DNA of 64,000 nucleotides from positions 30,275,530 through 30,339,529 of the forward strand of contig NC_065543.1 in NCBI RefSeq assembly GCF_932294415.1, given 5' to 3'. The notes under the pieces are model-generated. The model made no database searches and had not been told where the DNA came from. It saw only the letters and a list, made by a program, of their open reading frames with translations. Both the position numbers and the translations under genes were made by a program. Source of the stretch: Quercus robur (Eukaryota; Streptophyta; Magnoliopsida; Fagales; Fagaceae). This document shows, one piece after another, positions 32,545-44,699 of this stretch (the first letter of the stretch is position 1; each line of letters begins with the position of its first letter).

Positions 32545-32556
32545 TGGTATCAGAGC
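32545..32556 (+). promoter_or_regulatory. primer-binding site
   Basis: TGGTATCAGAGC directly downstream of the left LTR is complementary to the 3' end of plant initiator tRNA-Met, the usual copia primer. Confidence 0.92.
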
Positions 32557-32611
32557 GGGTACACTTTTATTGGTTTCATTACCATAGTGTGATCCTTGAC
32601 CCCATATTGAG

Positions 32612-34249
32612 ATGGACCGGTCTCAATCTTTAAATGCTCCACCATATTTTGATGGTAGCAACTATGCCTTTTGGAAGGTAAGGATGAGAACATTTCTGTG
32701 TTCTATAGATGAGGCTGTTTGGGATGTTGTTGAAATAGGTTGGACAAAGCCAGAGGCAGCCAAATCCACTTGGGATAAGGCAGCCCTCGCGATGTCAAAT
32801 GCTAATAGTAAAGCACTTAACGCAATTTTTTGTGGTGTGTCTCCAAATGAATTCCATCAGATTTCTCATATCATTGTTGCCCAGGAAGCATGGCAGATTT
32901 TGGAGACCACTTATGAGGGTACAAAGAAAGTTAAGGACACAAAGCTACAGATGCTGACTATCCGGTTTGAGGAGCTCCAGATGAGCGAGGATGAGTCCTT
33001 TGACTCTTTCTATAGTAAGCTAAATGAAGTGGTCATCGGCAAGTTTAACTTGGGAGAGAAAACGGAGGACTCGAAAGTTGTAAGAAAAATTCTTCATTCC
33101 TTACCGAAGAGCTTCCGTGCAAAGGTGACTACAATTGAGGAGAGCAAAGACCTTGATGAAATCAAAGTCCAAGAGCTGATTGGTTCTCTCAAAATGTATA
33201 AACTTTCATTACCAAATCAAAGAAAGAGCAAATCACTGGCTCTTAAGACAATAAATGAAAGGGTAGAAGGTCATGGTTCATCGGATGAGTATGCAGTAGA
33301 AAATGATGTTGCCTACCTTGTAAAGAATTTCTGAAAATTTCTAAAGTTCAAGAACAGTGAGAAATTTGGTGATAAAGGGAAATTCATGAGTTTCAGAAAG
33401 GAGAAGGACTTCAAAAAGAGAGAAGGGAAGGAGTCCCAATCTACACAAGGAGTCACTTGTTTTGAGTGTAATGGACAGGGCCATTTCAAAAAGGAATGTC
33501 CTAATTATCTGAGATCGAAGGGAAAGGTGTATGCCACCACTCTCAGTGACTCAGATTCCTCCACCTCTGATTCGGAGGATAGTTGTGATGAAAAAGAGAA
33601 TTTCTCAGCATTCATGACTGTTGCTCATGTTGAGTCTTCAGAGGACTTGAATTTTCTTGTGGAAGAGCTTGGGGAGCATAGTGATGAGGAATTCATAGGA
33701 ATTGTAGAAGAATCAGATGCTGAAGAAAAAGATGAAGATACAGCTAGTCTTAAAGAGAACTACAATTCTCTACTTAAGAAGTCAGGAGAATATGCAAGGG
33801 TGGCCAAGGTAGCTGTGAAAAAGATGAAGAAAGCTGAGGAGGACTATAAAAGTCTTCTAGTGAGATATAAGGAGGCCAAGTGTGAGATAGAGACGCTAAA
33901 TGACGAGCTAATCGAAGCTTACACCAAGGTAAAATTCCTTGAGCTTGAGGTGGTTCAAGCAAATGCCAAGGTAGAGCGAGTCTCTACAAAGAAGCTTGAT
34001 GATGTCCTTTCCTCTCAAAAGACCTTCTCCGACAAAACCGGATTAGGATACACCGGAGAAAATAGTTCAGCTGTGAACATCTCCAAAGAAGTGAAGTTTG
34101 TGAAGGCCAAAGAGTCGGTTGTAGTTGCCCCTACTGTTGAAAAGGAAAATGTTAAAAAGAATAAAAATGTAATTGACCAGCAGGTGTTGAACAAGCCCCG
34201 TAATCAATTTGTGGTCAAGTTTGAAGCCAGAACAAAATCTTTTCCATGA
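32612..34249 (+). pseudogene. copia gag, interrupted by one stop
   Basis: One frame runs from the ATG at 32612 to a TGA at 34247-34249, broken only by a TGA at 33332-33334. The N-terminal part (240 residues) is the UBN2/DUF4219 gag region: PYFDGSNYAFWKVRMRTFL, VDTKLQ-like KVKDTKLQMLTIRFEEL, DESFDSFYSKLNEVV and KILHSLPKSFRAKVTTIEES. The part after the stop has the CCHC zinc knuckle CFECNGQGHFKKEC (33458-33499), an acidic Ser/Asp-rich stretch and a Lys/Glu-rich coiled-coil-like segment. Gag coats the element RNA in cytoplasmic particles. The inner TGA is in a Phe-x-Lys context and is compatible with a C-to-T change in a CGA codon. Otherwise the frame is clean over 1.6 kb, which suggests fairly late loss. 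Confidence 0.9.
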
Positions 34250-34275
34250 TCGCAAAGAGGTCCTAGAACGAATCA

Positions 34276-35274
34276 TAAGGGTAGTGAGTGAGAGAGTGTG
34301 AAGAAATGCTCAAAATTGTGCAAGGATGCAAAGACTCGCGACTAGACTCGTGGGTGACTCGCGACTGGCAAACCGCCAAAGTTGGCACACGTGTGGAGCA
34401 TACAGGGGAGCTAAAGAGTCATGCCAGCTGTTGTACTACAGGACAAAAGTCCAAGGCCAGCCAAGCCGTTAACTCGCGGCTTGAACTCGTGACTCAGCCC
34501 AGTTGCGAGGCCAAGTCGCCAGACTACCTTATTTGGGAAAAATTGACTTTTCACATTCCTTCTCACCCTACTATATATAGACCTTTATACCCACGATATT
34601 CAGAGAGCTTCCAAAGAGAATTTTGAGAGAGAAACCTTAGATAAAAAAAAGATTGATTCATCCACAATCTTCACTTAGAGACTCTTTAAATTCCTCTACT
34701 CTCTTCCTCTACATTGTCAAATCCTTGAGAGGTACATTACCAAAACCTTTTCTCACCATACTCATATCTGTGAGAAGGCCATTTGGTGTTTGGGAATCAG
34801 TTAAGAAGTGACCAATTTCATAATGGTTGATGCTATGGTCAAGTAGCTGAATCTGGTAAGTTAAAGAAGAAATAAGTTCGGCGTAACCTCGTTGGAGTAG
34901 GAGCTTGGAGGGCTTAGGTACATTGGGTAGATTAGGCTTGGAGGGTCTTCTGCTGTTCATGTATCCCAACTACATTCTTTAGTGGATTGTTTACCGCTTA
35001 AAGGGCGGCGAAGAGGTTTTATGCCGAGGGCTTTAGTTTCCTCTTCAATAACACATCGTGTGTTGTCCTTGTGTTTACATCTCTCTTCCCTTAATCTTTT
35101 CCATTTAATTTTTGCTGTGGATGTGATTTTATTTGATTTAAATTGTTTATCAATTCTGTTTTAAGCTAAAGTTCATATTTCACACATTAATTGTTTGACA
35201 TTAAGTTTGAATTGATAATTTGTAATTTGGGGATCTAAACGTTCATAGTGTTTTATACACTAATTAAACTTTCA
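34276..35274 (+). repeat. right LTR of the gag-only element
   Basis: Collinear with the left LTR over about 1 kb, starting TAAGGGTAGTGAG and ending TTTCA. Substitutions are frequent, several of them C-to-T or G-to-A at CpG sites (for example GACTGGACTCGCGGG against GACTAGACTCGTGGG). Confidence 0.85.
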
Positions 35275-37535
35275 ATATTTGATTGTTTATAATTAAGCCA
35301 AACTTGAACCTTAGTTTTAAGCTTGTCTAATAAATGAATTGAGGTAAAGCTAAAGAAGCAGAAGAAGTTTAACAACAATCTCGTGAATCATAGGGCTTGA
35401 TAAACAAAAATTTCAAGCATAGGCTCATTAATGGGCTTGGTAGTAAGCTTGATATGAGTTTGAAAAATAAACTCATATATTACTAAACCTTTAATTAATT
35501 AGGAGTTGGGACTGTTATCCAAAACAAATAGGCTTGATAATATACTTGTGTTGGATCTTGAGTTTGAGCTTGATATGTAGTTTAAGCTTGGCTTAACTAA
35601 CGAACCAAGCTGAGTCAAGCCGATCTCAAGCTTTTGGATTTTTTACAACCTTAAGTTAGAACATTGTTTGTAGGCTTGGTTCGAACTTGAGGTGACCTTG
35701 AATATTTTACTTTTGTTTTAGAGTTGAGGTCAAACATTCAATTCTCAACAAAACTTGACTCATTTACAACCTTACTACTTGGTGTACAACATTTTTGTTG
35801 TTGTTGTTGTTGTTGTTGTTGCTGCTGTAATGGGTTTGTTTTCCCTCCCTCTATTTGTCATTGCATTATTATGTTTGGACCTGATTTGTGACACGTTAGT
35901 GACATAGGCCGAAAAATTAAAGGCTTTTATAGTTGTGGTCTAGCAAAATCCAAATTTAGTAAAAGAGAGTTGTGATCCAAATAAAATTTTATTGCGTCAA
36001 TTATGGTAAGTTATAAGGAGATGTGTGATGTGTGCAAGAGAAAAAATGACTTTTTACACAATCCTATCTATTGAAAGGATAAAGTTTGGTTACAACTCCC
36101 ACTAAAAAAAAATTAAAATGCCTACATATTTTGAAAAACTAACTATTAAATTACATGTTCTTTATATTCTTAACACACATGTCAAATTTCGTGTCAATTG
36201 GATGTTATTTATTATTCGATTCATAAACTTATTTTTTATGCATAATTTTATACTACAAAAACTTGAAATTTAAACAATTAATTGATTGATGACAAAACTT
36301 TGATCTTTGATCTTCTGAAAATTTTGTAAGAATGGAGGAAATAAGAAGAAAATGTAATCTAATGGTAGATTTGTCAAAATTCACATCCAATTTAAAAATT
36401 ATTGAGTGAAGTTGTAGCCAAACTTTGTCCATAATGAAAAATAATCTCATATTTTTGTTGCATGATGAGGAAATTATTTTATAGTCTATTATTGGTCCAT
36501 GTAAACCTCGATCATTGACTTCTAAATTGTTTTATAGACTGAATTTAGTGAATTCATGATTAGTGGTGAATGTCTTGAGGAATTGTATAACACTAATTAT
36601 TGTTGTACACCGTAACTTTCACACAACCATACACACAATAGATGAAATTGTGTTTTGAAATTATGATTTATGACAAAATTGTGAAATAATCAAAACAAAA
36701 TTTCACAATTTTAAATAAAATTATGTTTTGGAAATGCTATTTCATCATGGTTTTCAAATCCAAACCGGATCGGGTGGTCCAACCAGGTTAACCGTGAATC
36801 GATCATAAAATTGGTGTTTTATATGCAAGAACCGAGCATTTAAGAGATCTGAGAGAACTGTGTGAACCAAAGTTTAACCCAAAAAACTGTTAGAACCGCA
36901 AGCCCGCTTAACCTGGTTAAGGGATTGTATTTATTTTGAAATAATTAAAGAAATGGGCGCTACTCTCCCCCATTGAGCAATATGGCTAATAGCATGACCA
37001 ACAGAAGATGTAAGCTACTTATGAGTTAATGTGGAGTATTATTAAATTTATATTAGATTTACATGATTTATAGTTTCTCAACTTTCATATCACCTCCATC
37101 TCAATGTATTAAATATTACTAAATTTTTTTCACTGCTAAATTAACTTGTGACTGAAGAATAGTACCTTTGCATAGGAATTTACTATTATAAATTTATTTT
37201 AAAAGTTATTTTTATTTAATCGTAAAATTTTTACTCGAAGGATTATTATACAATTTTATTCATGCTTATTTATGCTAATACAATTTTCTATTGATCTTAT
37301 AAATGTACTATTTTATGTTAACCTTATAATATCATGAAAATTTATTTGAAAGTTTTTTTTTTTTAATTTTTAAAGATATTTTAGTCAATTTTGATAATAT
37401 TTAAAAATTTAATATCTTTATTTTATTTTAATTAACTACTAAATTAATTATGACATTATCATGATTCTACCTTGGTCAAACTTTGTTCCAGCCTTGAAAA
37501 CGTTAAGCTTAAATATCTATTTTTATCAATTCTTT
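35275..37535. other. AT-rich spacer, partly duplicated
   Basis: 35275-35925 is unassigned, with a (TTG)n run at 35795-35820. 35925-36540 belongs to segmental copy A. 36540-37535 has no gene; at 36750-36930 mirrored CCGGATCGG..GGTCCAACCAGGTTAACC and TTAACCTGGTTAAGGG hint at a decayed hAT-like MITE. Confidence 0.45.
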
Positions 37536-37855
37536 AAGGGTATATTTGATTGGGGTGAAAACAAGAGAGGAAAATAAGGTGGAAAGTGACATTTTCCACT
37601 GTTTGGCTCAAGAGAGAAAACAAGAGAGACAGAAAATAGGGAGGAAAATTTTTTCTTCGGGTCCACCTTTTTTTATCCTCCCAATTTGGGAGGAAAATAG
37701 TGAGGAAAAAGTGCTAAATGATGTACTTTACACAAAGTTATTAATCTCATCTACCCCTCACTTTATTCATCTCATCTATGACATGATTACTTTTGCCTCT
37801 TCATCCTTATCACTTTCTTAGCACCTTCATAGCACAGCAACGTGAACTACTCCAG

Positions 37856-37906
<51 letters not shown>

Positions 37907-38394
37907 TAATTAGCATAGCAATGTGACCTAATTAATATCTTCCCACGTAACAATGGTTAGATAATTTTTTTTTTAATTTTTATTTTATTATTATTTTTTA
38001 TTGAGTGTAAATTTGCTGACCACATTTTTACTGCCGACGTTTTTGTTGCCCAGTTAAATTGTTAGTACAATATTTGATTTATACAAGTTTTAGTGCAAGT
38101 TGATTTGCCCAGTTAAATTATTAGTGCAAGTTTTGATTTATATAAATCAATGCAAGTTTTAGTGCAAGTTGATTTGCCCAGTTGCCCAATTAAATTATTA
38201 GTGCAAGTTTTGATTTGCCCACGTTATAGGAATACCCTGGTTACAAAATTTGTTTCCGAGTTAAATTTATATGTACACTATTGTAATTTATATGTACATG
38301 AGAGAAAACTAAATCTTTTTTATCTTCCTACTTTTTCATCATCTCACTAATTTTCTATCCTTCTACTTTTTCACTCTTCCCACCAAAGATACCC
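37536..38394. mobile_element. Tourist-like element with GGGTATATTTGATTGGGG ends
   Basis: The left end AAGGGTATATTTGATTGGGG and the right end, read inward, TAGGGTATCTTTGGTGGGAAG are inverted repeats. The left arm is purine-rich (GAGAGGAAAATAAGG) and the right arm pyrimidine-rich, like the MITE at 2751-3160. Inside are a (CT)n run and tandem TTAGTGCAAGTTTTGATT repeats (38060-38215). Flanks suggest a TTA/AAA-type 3 bp target. Confidence 0.55.
37859..37903 (+). repeat. (CT)n microsatellite
   Basis: About 22 CT units within the Tourist-like element. Confidence 0.95.
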
Positions 38395-38794
38395 TAAAGG
38401 GTCTGAATTTGAAAACTATGGATTTCACACGTGTATCGCACACATATGTCAAACAATAACCACTCCAATAATGCTTGAATCCAATGCGACAAACAATGTT
38501 AGCTATGGCTTGACTCGGTTGGGAATCTACTAATCTAAAGCCTGTAGGCTATAGGGTGGTTATTTCCTTGAAAGTGTGTGGTGAGACAATTTTTTCATGA
38601 ATTGCGTCGGTTCTTGGTTTTACTTTTATATTGTATGATGTCTCATCACCTTTTGAGTAAAAACGTGTTTATTTAGGTTTGTCTTCTAGTTAAATCAGGT
38701 CCAAGTCGGGAAAAGTTTTTATTTTTTGTATTTTTTTATTGTATCATTAAGTTTTACAATTTATGTATCAAAAAAAAAAGTTTTACAATTTATG

Positions 38795-38834
<40 letters not shown>

Positions 38835-39317
38835 TTTCCATTATTTGATATTAGAGGAAATGAGATTTGAATCATAGATATTTTTGTTGAATATATTAGA
38901 ATTCAAAATATGTTAGTTTAACTAACTAACAAAGCTCTTAATTCATGGTTTTGAATTTTGAAATTTCTCTAATTTTTATTTTGGTTGAATTATAAATCAT
39001 AATATAGGACTGGTACATATTGAGGGTGTGACAAGTTAAAAAAAAAATCATAGGGAGAGATCGAGTTCGTGGCCAAATATTTAAATGTTTTTTTTTATAA
39101 ATAAATATTGAAAAAGGGACAATATTCGTAGGGGTCCCCCCACCCCCAAAAAATAAGGGGCCGATACAAGTTGACAACAATAGCTTTTGTTTTAGCACAA
39201 TTGCAGCTTGCCCAAATGGAATAAAATAAAGTTTAGCAACGTATAGTTGCACTTACGGGTATATTCAATATTGTGAAGCATTATTTCCCGTGGATTGCTC
39301 TTTCTCGCTCCTTTTTA

Positions 39318-39688
39318 GAGCATTAGCATTTAGTTTCTAAAAAAATATTTCATTTTATCATTTCAAAAATTATTTTATTTGTTATACCATATTATTTTAT
39401 AATACACCCAATATTTTAATTTTAATTTTACCATACAACACATTAAAATAATATACTTACACAATAAAATAATATAACCCAATACCCAAATAAAAACCCA
39501 AAATCTAATAAAATATTATTTTTAAAAAAAATATCATCTTACTATAGTACTATCCTACTTTTTAGGATGATACTATAGCTCAATTTTATAATTTTTTAGA
39601 ATTGGAAGGGCAGGTAATGCAAGATTTATAAGGTTTGATACTAAATTTTAAAATATTGGGAGTTTTAGCATGTCGAATACTAGTGCTC
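39318..39688. mobile_element. Tourist-like MITE (GAGCATT family), empty site known
   Basis: Bordered by TTA at 39315-39317 and 39689-39691. The ends GAGCATTAGCATTTAG and, read inward on the right, GAGCACTAGTATTCG are inverted repeats. In segment A the same place reads CTACTCTTAAGCATGC with one TTA and no insert (about 30868-30885), direct evidence for transposition with TTA duplication. Confidence 0.9.
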
Positions 39689-40241
39689 TTAAGCGTGCTC
39701 GATGATAATTGGTGATTCGCTATTTACGGGTATGGTGGGATTTGGTTTGCTTATATAGATTATAGTCAACCAATGCAAATCAATGGTTTTACATGCCACA
39801 CAGAATGCAAACATTAAGGGAAGTCTAATTGGGTTGTTTAAGTATAATTGGGTTTCCTCTATAAAATTATAAAAGTCTAATTGGTTTTTTTTTTTGGTTG
39901 ACAATAAATGTTTCAAATTTTTATTGTGGAATAACAAATTAATAGATCATGTAGTATAAAGAAAAAACTTATATACAATACTTTAAGTTCTCATTTTAAG
40001 ATTCTGCTATGTGGTTGCTTAATTAAAAAAATACACTTTTATCCTATGAGAAAAAACCACTTGACAGAATCCTAAGAGGAAAACCTAAGGAACAGCACCT
40101 AAGTACTGTATTTAAGTCTTGCTCGTAGTATAAATATTAATGAATACATGTGATAAGTAATTAATTATTTAGCAACCCCTCTCTTTCTAAGTAATTACAC
40201 TTAGCTAAGTTTTCAACAACTTCTCTTTTTCTCCTTCATTA

Positions 40242-40446
40242 TCCAGGGCCTGTATGGAAATTACTTATTTTGCTAAAATTGAAAACTTTTTGCTAAAAGT
40301 ACTGTAGATAGAGGTAAAAGTTAGCTACAATAGTACAGTGAGACCCATAAATAGTACCAAAAAGTGCAGTGGGACCCATAAATAGTAGCAAAAATAAGCT
40401 AAATAGTAAAATAATTTAGTTTTTTCATCTACATCCAAACGCACAC
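40242..40446. mobile_element. short MITE with GTTTGGATG-type end
   Basis: TTA at 40239-40241 and 40447-40449. The left end TCCAGGGCCTGTATGGAAATTA and the right end, read inward, GTGTGCGTTTGGATGTAGATG are partly matching. The insert is absent from the matching place in segment A (about 31128-31145). The interior repeats GTGGGACCCATAAATAGTA. Confidence 0.65.
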
Positions 40447-40742
40447 TTAGCAAAAGAAAAAGATAACCCTTTAAAAGAGTCAATGGAGCCTTATGTCCCA
40501 CATTGTAAGGAGAGAGTTAGATGTTGATTTTATAAGTGCTTATGCTTAATTGCTGCTTCAGGATTTATTTATTTATTTATTTTCTTTCTTTCTTTCTAGG
40601 GTTAATAGTGTCGGAGCTAGGAATTTGTTATGAGGGGAGTAAAAAAATAAAATGATTATTTTTTTTTCTATATATATAACATACACAATAATCTTAAATA
40701 GTATTCTAAATACAATTTAGTATACAATACAATTATATTTTA

Positions 40743-41110
40743 GGGTAAACTACATATTTGGTCCCTAACCTTTACATCATATTTCAATTTAGTCCATTAC
40801 CTTTTAATTATGCCAATTTGGTCCATAATCTTTTAATATAGTGTCAATTTAGTCATTACAGTTATATCTTAGATGAAAATTGTTGACGTGATAAACGACC
40901 AAAATAAAATTTAAGTTAATTGTCACATCAATAAAAGCTAATTTTTTATTTTGGCCATTAGACACGTCATCAATTTTCATCCAAAAGATAATGACATGGA
41001 CTAAATTAACACAATACTAAAAGGTTAGGAATTAAATTGACACAATTAAAAAGTTAGGGATCAAATTGAAATATAGTATATAGAATAGAGATCAAATACG
41101 TAGTTTACCC
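40743..41110. mobile_element. Mutator-like MITE with 9 bp target duplication
   Basis: TATATTTTA on both sides (40734-40742, 41111-41119). The ends GGGTAAACTACATATTTGGTC and GATCAAATACGTAGTTTACCC are inverted repeats. The halves mirror each other (CAATTTAGTC / GACTAAATT-type blocks). A 9 bp TSD is the Mutator-superfamily hallmark. Non-coding. Confidence 0.88.
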
Positions 41111-41226
41111 TATATTTTATAATAGTCTAAAAAATTATTAATAGTTTAAAGATTGATAAGTCATCAACCATCGAATGCATAAATAAATAAAATTAAATAA
41201 CTAACCATACTTTTTTTTTTCAAATT

Positions 41227-41229
<3 letters not shown>

Positions 41230-41262
<33 letters not shown>
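41230..41262. repeat. (TA)n microsatellite
   Basis: About 16 TA units. Similar runs lie at 38797-38821, 44467-44500, 48069-48088, 52530-52555, 56121-56144 and 59735-59760. Confidence 0.95.
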
Positions 41263-41265
<3 letters not shown>

Positions 41266-41937
41266 ATATCAATTAAATAAAAATATATGATAAAGAAGAA
41301 TAGTAACACACCTAGGAGTAAGATTGGGTGTAAACATGAAACTAAGAACAAAAATAATAACTGATATAAATTTTTGCCTTTGAAGTGTATGGCTTTTTAA
41401 CCATACACGTGATCATTCTCTTGGAATTGGAGCACCTACTAAATGACTTCTTAGACTCAGAAATCTATAGAGCACTTATCAAACTACTTAATTAGTCAGA
41501 AAGAAAACATTGAAGGGAGGTGTAATTTTTTGCTAGTGAAGAAGAAAAGTGTAGGAAAAGACAATTTCATTCCGCTGTCAATGGCAAAGTAAGCCAGAGT
41601 CCAGAGACAATTTTTTTTTTTTAAACGAATGAGCAATTTTAAGAGTAGTACTACTGACACAACAAAATATAGGTGGCAAGGTATGTAAAAAAATGATGTC
41701 AGTTGTAGGTCTAGATAAAAACTAGTTACAACTTGTCACTAAACATTTATTGTAAATTATTGTGAGAATTTTGTGAAAGTAGCACTAAGATGATCATATT
41801 CAAGCTTATTCCAACTGAATTTAAACCAAATTTAGGGTAAGGATGTTTAAAATTTTATTTTAGGAGGTCAAAACAATATATATATTTTTAATTTATATAT
41901 AATTTTATTTTGTCCAAGTTAGGGGGTTCATTTGAAC

Positions 41938-42667
41938 TAGGGATGACAATTTTGCCCCGCCCCTCCTCGTTTCGCCCCACGCAGGTTTTCCCCGTCCCGC
42001 AAAGGTGGTGGGGCGGGGATGGGGCGAGGTTTTAGCCTTGCATCACAGGATGGGGCGGTGATAGGTTTAGACTTTTTAGACCCAACCCATCCTGCCCCGC
42101 ATTGATAAGGGTTAAATTGTAAATTTTTCATACCATAAAACCCTACTATTTAAACAAACATATCATTATCTTGTTTTATTCTACCCAACAAGGCTTTCTG
42201 CCTCTCTTTGTTTTTCTCTAGCAAGGTTGGAAATAAAGTACCAATTTTAACATTTTATTTTGTCTTTATTATAAACAAATTTATATACTATATTGAATCA
42301 ATGATTTTGTATTATGAGATTTTTGTTTTTGTTGTGATATTGTCTTGTTAAACACTTTAAAAATATTATTCAATTTTTGCAAAAAATTAGTTTGATTTGG
42401 TGGGATAAATTTATTTGTAATTTCAAGTATATTTTTATTAACAAAACAGGTTTTATTAAAAACAATTGTAATAGTTGTGGGCAAATTAACAAGAAGTAGA
42501 GTTTTACAGGGTAGGGTAGGGCTTCATGAGGCCCCAAGGGGTGGGGATGGGACAAGAAAAGTTTCCCCGTCATGCGGGGCGGGGTAGGGATGGCGTAAGA
42601 CAAAACCATGCGAGGCGGAGACGAAGATCCCATCCTTCCGATCTGCCCTGCCCCATTGTCATCCCTG
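41938..42667. mobile_element. hAT (Ac-like) element, non-autonomous, GC-rich ends
   Basis: ATTTGAAC flanks it on both sides (41930-41937, 42668-42675), an 8 bp hAT target duplication. The ends TAGGGATGACAAT and, read inward, CAGGGATGACAAT match the (T/C)AGGGATG start of Ac-type termini. Subterminal regions are GC-rich (GCCCCGCCCC; GGGGCGGGG) and pair with each other, while the middle is AT-rich. No transposase. Confidence 0.88.
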
Positions 42668-43045
42668 ATTTGAACCCCTTGTCTAAGCTACCTTGAGAGT
42701 TAGAGTACTCATTTTAGGATAATTGCCTAAGCTATTTTGTGAGTTTAGAGTACTGTCTAAGCTGCTTCCTCAACATTTTCAGAGTGACAACATTTTTGCC
42801 CCCAATTTTCCACTATTCGTTGTGCAGTCTAGCAAAATTCCAAAATTAGTAAAAGAGAGTTGAGGTTTGAATAAAAAATTGTGTTAATTATGGTAAGTTT
42901 TAAAGAGATGTGTGATGTGCGCATGAGAAAACATGACTTTTTACACAACCCTAGCTAACGAAAAATGATCTCTTTTTTTCGCTGCAGGATGTGAAAATTA
43001 TTTTATAGTCTACTATTTGTCCATGTAAACCCCGAACCATTGAAT

Positions 43046-44460
43046 TTTTTTAAAGTATCATACCTTTATTGAAGTCAAGAATTGCATAAATCATAGAAAA
43101 ATAATCCAAGTAAAAGAAAATGGGGGTATTTTGTTAGGAGGAAAAGGTGGGTACCTAAAGCAGGAGTAATAATGGTGGCAAGAAGAACGGGTGTTGGGCA
43201 TGTCATGAAGATACTAGTAGGGAGTTCTATTGATCATGATTCAAAAAAAAAGAAAAAAAAAAGGTGAGATTAGTGATGATGGGGTTGAATTGTTTTCTGG
43301 AGTGAGGTGAAACATGTGAGCAGAGAGTAATTGAGAATTCCAAATCACTGAAATGTCAGGGCGTAAGGCCACATGAAGAAACAGTGTGAGACGTGAAAAT
43401 TGATGGTGTATTGTATATCATGGAGATTTAAGACATGAGGGGATGATTGCGAAGCTTATTTGAGTCAATGAGGGAATATCTTTTATCTGCTCCATCCCCT
43501 ATCCTCCTTTGAAAGCAAGGTTGGATAATTGAGGAGGGCCTCTCTAGGATTAGAATATGGAAGCCACTCTAGCTATGACTGCATATATTTCATACTGTCA
43601 CCCTTAGAAATAGATGAAACTTTCTTGTAATAATTAGGCATGTCTAGAGTCGAGTGATTCCCAAGCCTCACAACATACCAACTAAGTAAAGCTATGTCTA
43701 AAGCACCTCTAAGGATGAGTCTAAAGGTGACCTTAAAAATAAGGGAAGAAATTGAGGAAGTTACAAGCCGAGTTTATAAGACTAGCCCAAGTATGTAGAA
43801 AAGTTGTCTAACACGATCTCACCCTTAAAAAAAATCACGAACTAAGTAGGTGTTCAGTTTGGAGGAATTTACATTGTAGCAAATTCGCTAAAATTAAATT
43901 CTAACATTCCTCAATGACATTTATAATACAAAAATAATTTTTAAATTTTTTGTTTTTCATGCCAATAACAACATCATGCTTTGTTAATAAAAATAATTTA
44001 TTTTCTTTTACCATCAAACTTGAACCCAAATACTAGATTCTAAAAAAAAATCATTTATTTCAAGGGGAATTCACATTCCTACAAAATTGGGGTTGAGTGG
44101 GAATTCAAATACCCTCAAACATCTGATTCTATTGTGCAATTTACAACCAAATATGAGAATGTTAGGAAATCATTAAACATTTCTAAGAATCCTAAAACAT
44201 TACCTCATACATAACACCACCTAAGGATTTGCGTTGACTATAGATACCTAAACACAGCCACGCCAAAGGATGAATATGTAATGCCTACAGCAGACTTGTA
44301 GTAGATAGGGTTGCTGGGCATAAAGTCTTATGCCAAATGGCCCGATTCAATTGGGACCTTCAAATGGGTTGTTATGCCAAATGGCCTTAAGCATGCTAAA
44401 ACTACATAGCAAGTGCAATGAATTTAATCTTCCACAATATGATAAGGTATTTTATGGAGG

Positions 44461-44504
<44 letters not shown>

Positions 44505-44690
44505 TGATGTAGTTATAAAGACATAGCACTGAAGTCAGTAATCTAGTAGACTTAAAAAATAAATAAATAATTTTTTTTATATAAAAAGAAAAAGAAAAAA
44601 AAAACTTTTTTTTTTCCAAATGAGAAAACATCAACTAAAGATGAACCCATTAAAATGTGCTTTCGGAGTAAGTACAGAGATTTTCTTATG
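43046..44690. other. unassigned sequence
   Basis: Moderate composition, no ORF over 100 codons and no protein family seen in any frame. 43853-44165 has MITE-like features without clear ends. A (TA)n run at 44467-44500 is followed by A-rich sequence. Confidence 0.45.
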
Positions 44691-44699
44691 TTTCCTTGT

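Larger units (their letters stand above)
31543..35274 (+). mobile_element. gag-only LTR retrotransposon (TR-GAG type, copia gag)
   Basis: Two direct LTRs of about 1 kb enclose 1.7 kb of internal sequence. A primer-binding site for initiator tRNA-Met follows the left LTR. Only a copia-type gag frame is inside; the right LTR begins about 26 bp after its stop, with no protease, integrase, RT or RNase H. This matches the TR-GAG class of non-autonomous plant elements, which would need a partner for reverse transcription and integration. The LTRs differ at many positions, so the insertion is not recent. No matching target duplication was found (AATCA left, ATATT right). Confidence 0.88.
27964..36540 (+). 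repeat. segmental duplication, copy A
   Basis: Collinear with copy B at 38468-43045. Matching blocks (A/B): 27965-28080/38468-38585, 28430-28480/38650-38700, 29574-29720/38934-39090, 29865-29925/39165-39240, 30815-30935/39265-39320 plus 39689-39730, 30975-31380/39900-40560 plus 42680-42820, 35925-36080/42825-42965 and 36460-36540/42970-43045. The gaps in A are occupied by the insertions listed separately. Confidence 0.82.
38468..43045 (+). repeat. segmental duplication, copy B
   Basis: Collinear with copy A (27964-36540); block table is given there. Insertions private to B are the MITEs at 39318 and 40242, a stretch at about 40565-42680 that includes a Mutator MITE and a hAT element, and simple repeats (TA run at 38797-38821). 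No gene is seen in the shared sequence. Confidence 0.82.
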
